NCBI GenBank assembly: GCA_050117725.1
Contig: JASFME010000160.1
Location: 1-5,359 of the forward strand
Length of the DNA: 5,359 bases
Origin: JASFJH01 sp050117725
GTDB lineage: Bacteria > Pseudomonadota > Gammaproteobacteria > AKS1
Direction: 5' to 3'
Shown: positions 4,898 through 5,359 of the stretch, piece by piece
Layout: the number at the start of each line of letters is the position of its first letter
Position numbering within the stretch: position 1 is the stretch's first letter
Notes under the pieces: generated by a model
Database searches by the model: none
Told to the model about the DNA's origin: nothing
The model's input: only the letters and a program-made list of their open reading frames with translations
Translations under genes and position numbers: made by a program

Positions 4898-5359
4898 ATG
4901 GATAGGCGCAACTTTCTGAAGTTGGGCGTTGCAGGTGCGGTATTGAGCGGAACAGGTGCGCTGACCTGGATCCCGCGCGCGCATGCGGCGACGATCAGCA
5001 AAACATTTTATATCACCGAGGGCCTGGTACGGCAGATTGACGGCACGGATGTGTATTTCCGTGGTTTCAGTCGTTCCGATGCCGAGCTGAATGTGCCGGG
5101 TGAACACATGATCGTGCAGGAAGGCGACACGGTGCGCATCACGATCATCAATACGCTGAATACCGATCATCGTTTCGTGATTGACGGCATGGTCGACAGT
5201 GGCACGGTCCGCGCCGGACGCTCGACATCCGTATCATTCACGGCGCGCAACCCCGGCACGCACTTTTACTATGACAGCCGCAATGCACCGTACAACCGCC
5301 TGTCCGGACTGCACGGTGGTTTTGCGGTCATGCCGAGCGGCCGCAGTGACCAGTTGTTC
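4898..5359 (+). CDS. Tat-exported cupredoxin / multicopper-oxidase-like protein (partial, 3' end outside window)
   Basis: The first 154 codons. Residues 1-30 form a Tat signal: DRRNFLKLG (2-10) matches the twin-arginine consensus, followed by a hydrophobic stretch and a likely cleavage after AHA (28-30). Export of a folded, possibly cofactor-loaded protein is implied. Residues 31-146 form a cupredoxin domain of the multicopper-oxidase N-terminal type: VQEGDTVRITIINTL (73-87), then HRFVIDGM (91-98), VRAGRSTSVSF (104-114), PGTHFYYDSR (119-128) and GLHGGFAVMP (137-146). Against the classical HSIHWHG and YHSH copper motifs, the ligand histidines are replaced by V94, D96, D126 and R128. A trinuclear copper cluster thus looks impossible unless ligands come from elsewhere. 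Redox-inactive relatives such as FtsP/SufI are known, or copper may be bound only further downstream, outside the window. Codon use resembles its neighbours. The substrate is unknown. Confidence 0.8.
   Translation, partial: MDRRNFLKLGVAGAVLSGTGALTWIPRAHAATISKTFYITEGLVRQIDGTDVYFRGFSRSDAELNVPGEHMIVQEGDTVRITIINTLNTDHRFVIDGMVDSGTVRAGRSTSVSFTARNPGTHFYYDSRNAPYNRLSGLHGGFAVMPSGRSDQLF

Noticed and set aside
4805..5170. Minus-strand 121-codon open frame at the start of the cupredoxin gene
   Set aside because: Most of it is antisense to the Tat signal and cupredoxin domain. There is no recognisable motif.

Overview
This looks like a chromosomal window from a moderately GC-rich gammaproteobacterium. The evidence is an E. 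coli-length UbiD (498 aa) whose prFMN/metal-site residues fall at the numbering I recall for E. coli UbiD, an MlaC/Ttg2D-type exported protein, a Tat-exported cupredoxin protein, and sigma70-like promoters with purine-rich Shine-Dalgarno sites. I cannot place it more finely. There are no phage genes, transposase, tRNA, rRNA or CRISPR.

Layout. On the minus strand (1-1752) is a two-gene unit: ubiD, encoding the ubiquinone-pathway decarboxylase, followed after only 6 nt by an mlaC-like phospholipid-binding protein gene that runs off the left edge. A 130-bp divergent region (1753-1882) holds two head-on promoter candidates whose -10 elements share the same TATA. On the plus strand come a membrane-bound HisKA_2-type sensor kinase (1883-3781) and, overlapping it by ATGA, a response regulator with an ANTAR RNA-binding output domain (3778-4419). 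A 478-bp non-coding stretch follows (4420-4897). Then begins a Tat-signal cupredoxin/multicopper-oxidase-like protein (4898 to the right edge, partial).

Working model. A HisKA_2 kinase with a REC-ANTAR regulator is the EutW/EutV-type arrangement, in which the phosphorylated regulator binds RNA hairpins and prevents transcription termination in a leader. The non-coding stretch before the cupredoxin gene contains the parts such a leader would need. It has a consensus -35 (TTGACA), three successive hairpins with pyrimidine-rich 9-10 nt loops, and an imperfect hairpin abutting six T residues (terminator-like). A competing hairpin overlaps that terminator and has a six-base loop with A at position 1 and G at position 4, the ANTAR-site signature. 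Only one such loop was found and its stem is 4 bp, so the link from kinase to ANTAR regulator to cupredoxin gene is inference.

The proximal part of the same stretch (4430-4523) carries a 7-bp tandem repeat and a 10-bp inverted repeat that look like an extragenic repeat element. The cupredoxin protein appears to lack all four histidines that the N-terminal domain of a classical multicopper oxidase contributes to the trinuclear copper cluster.
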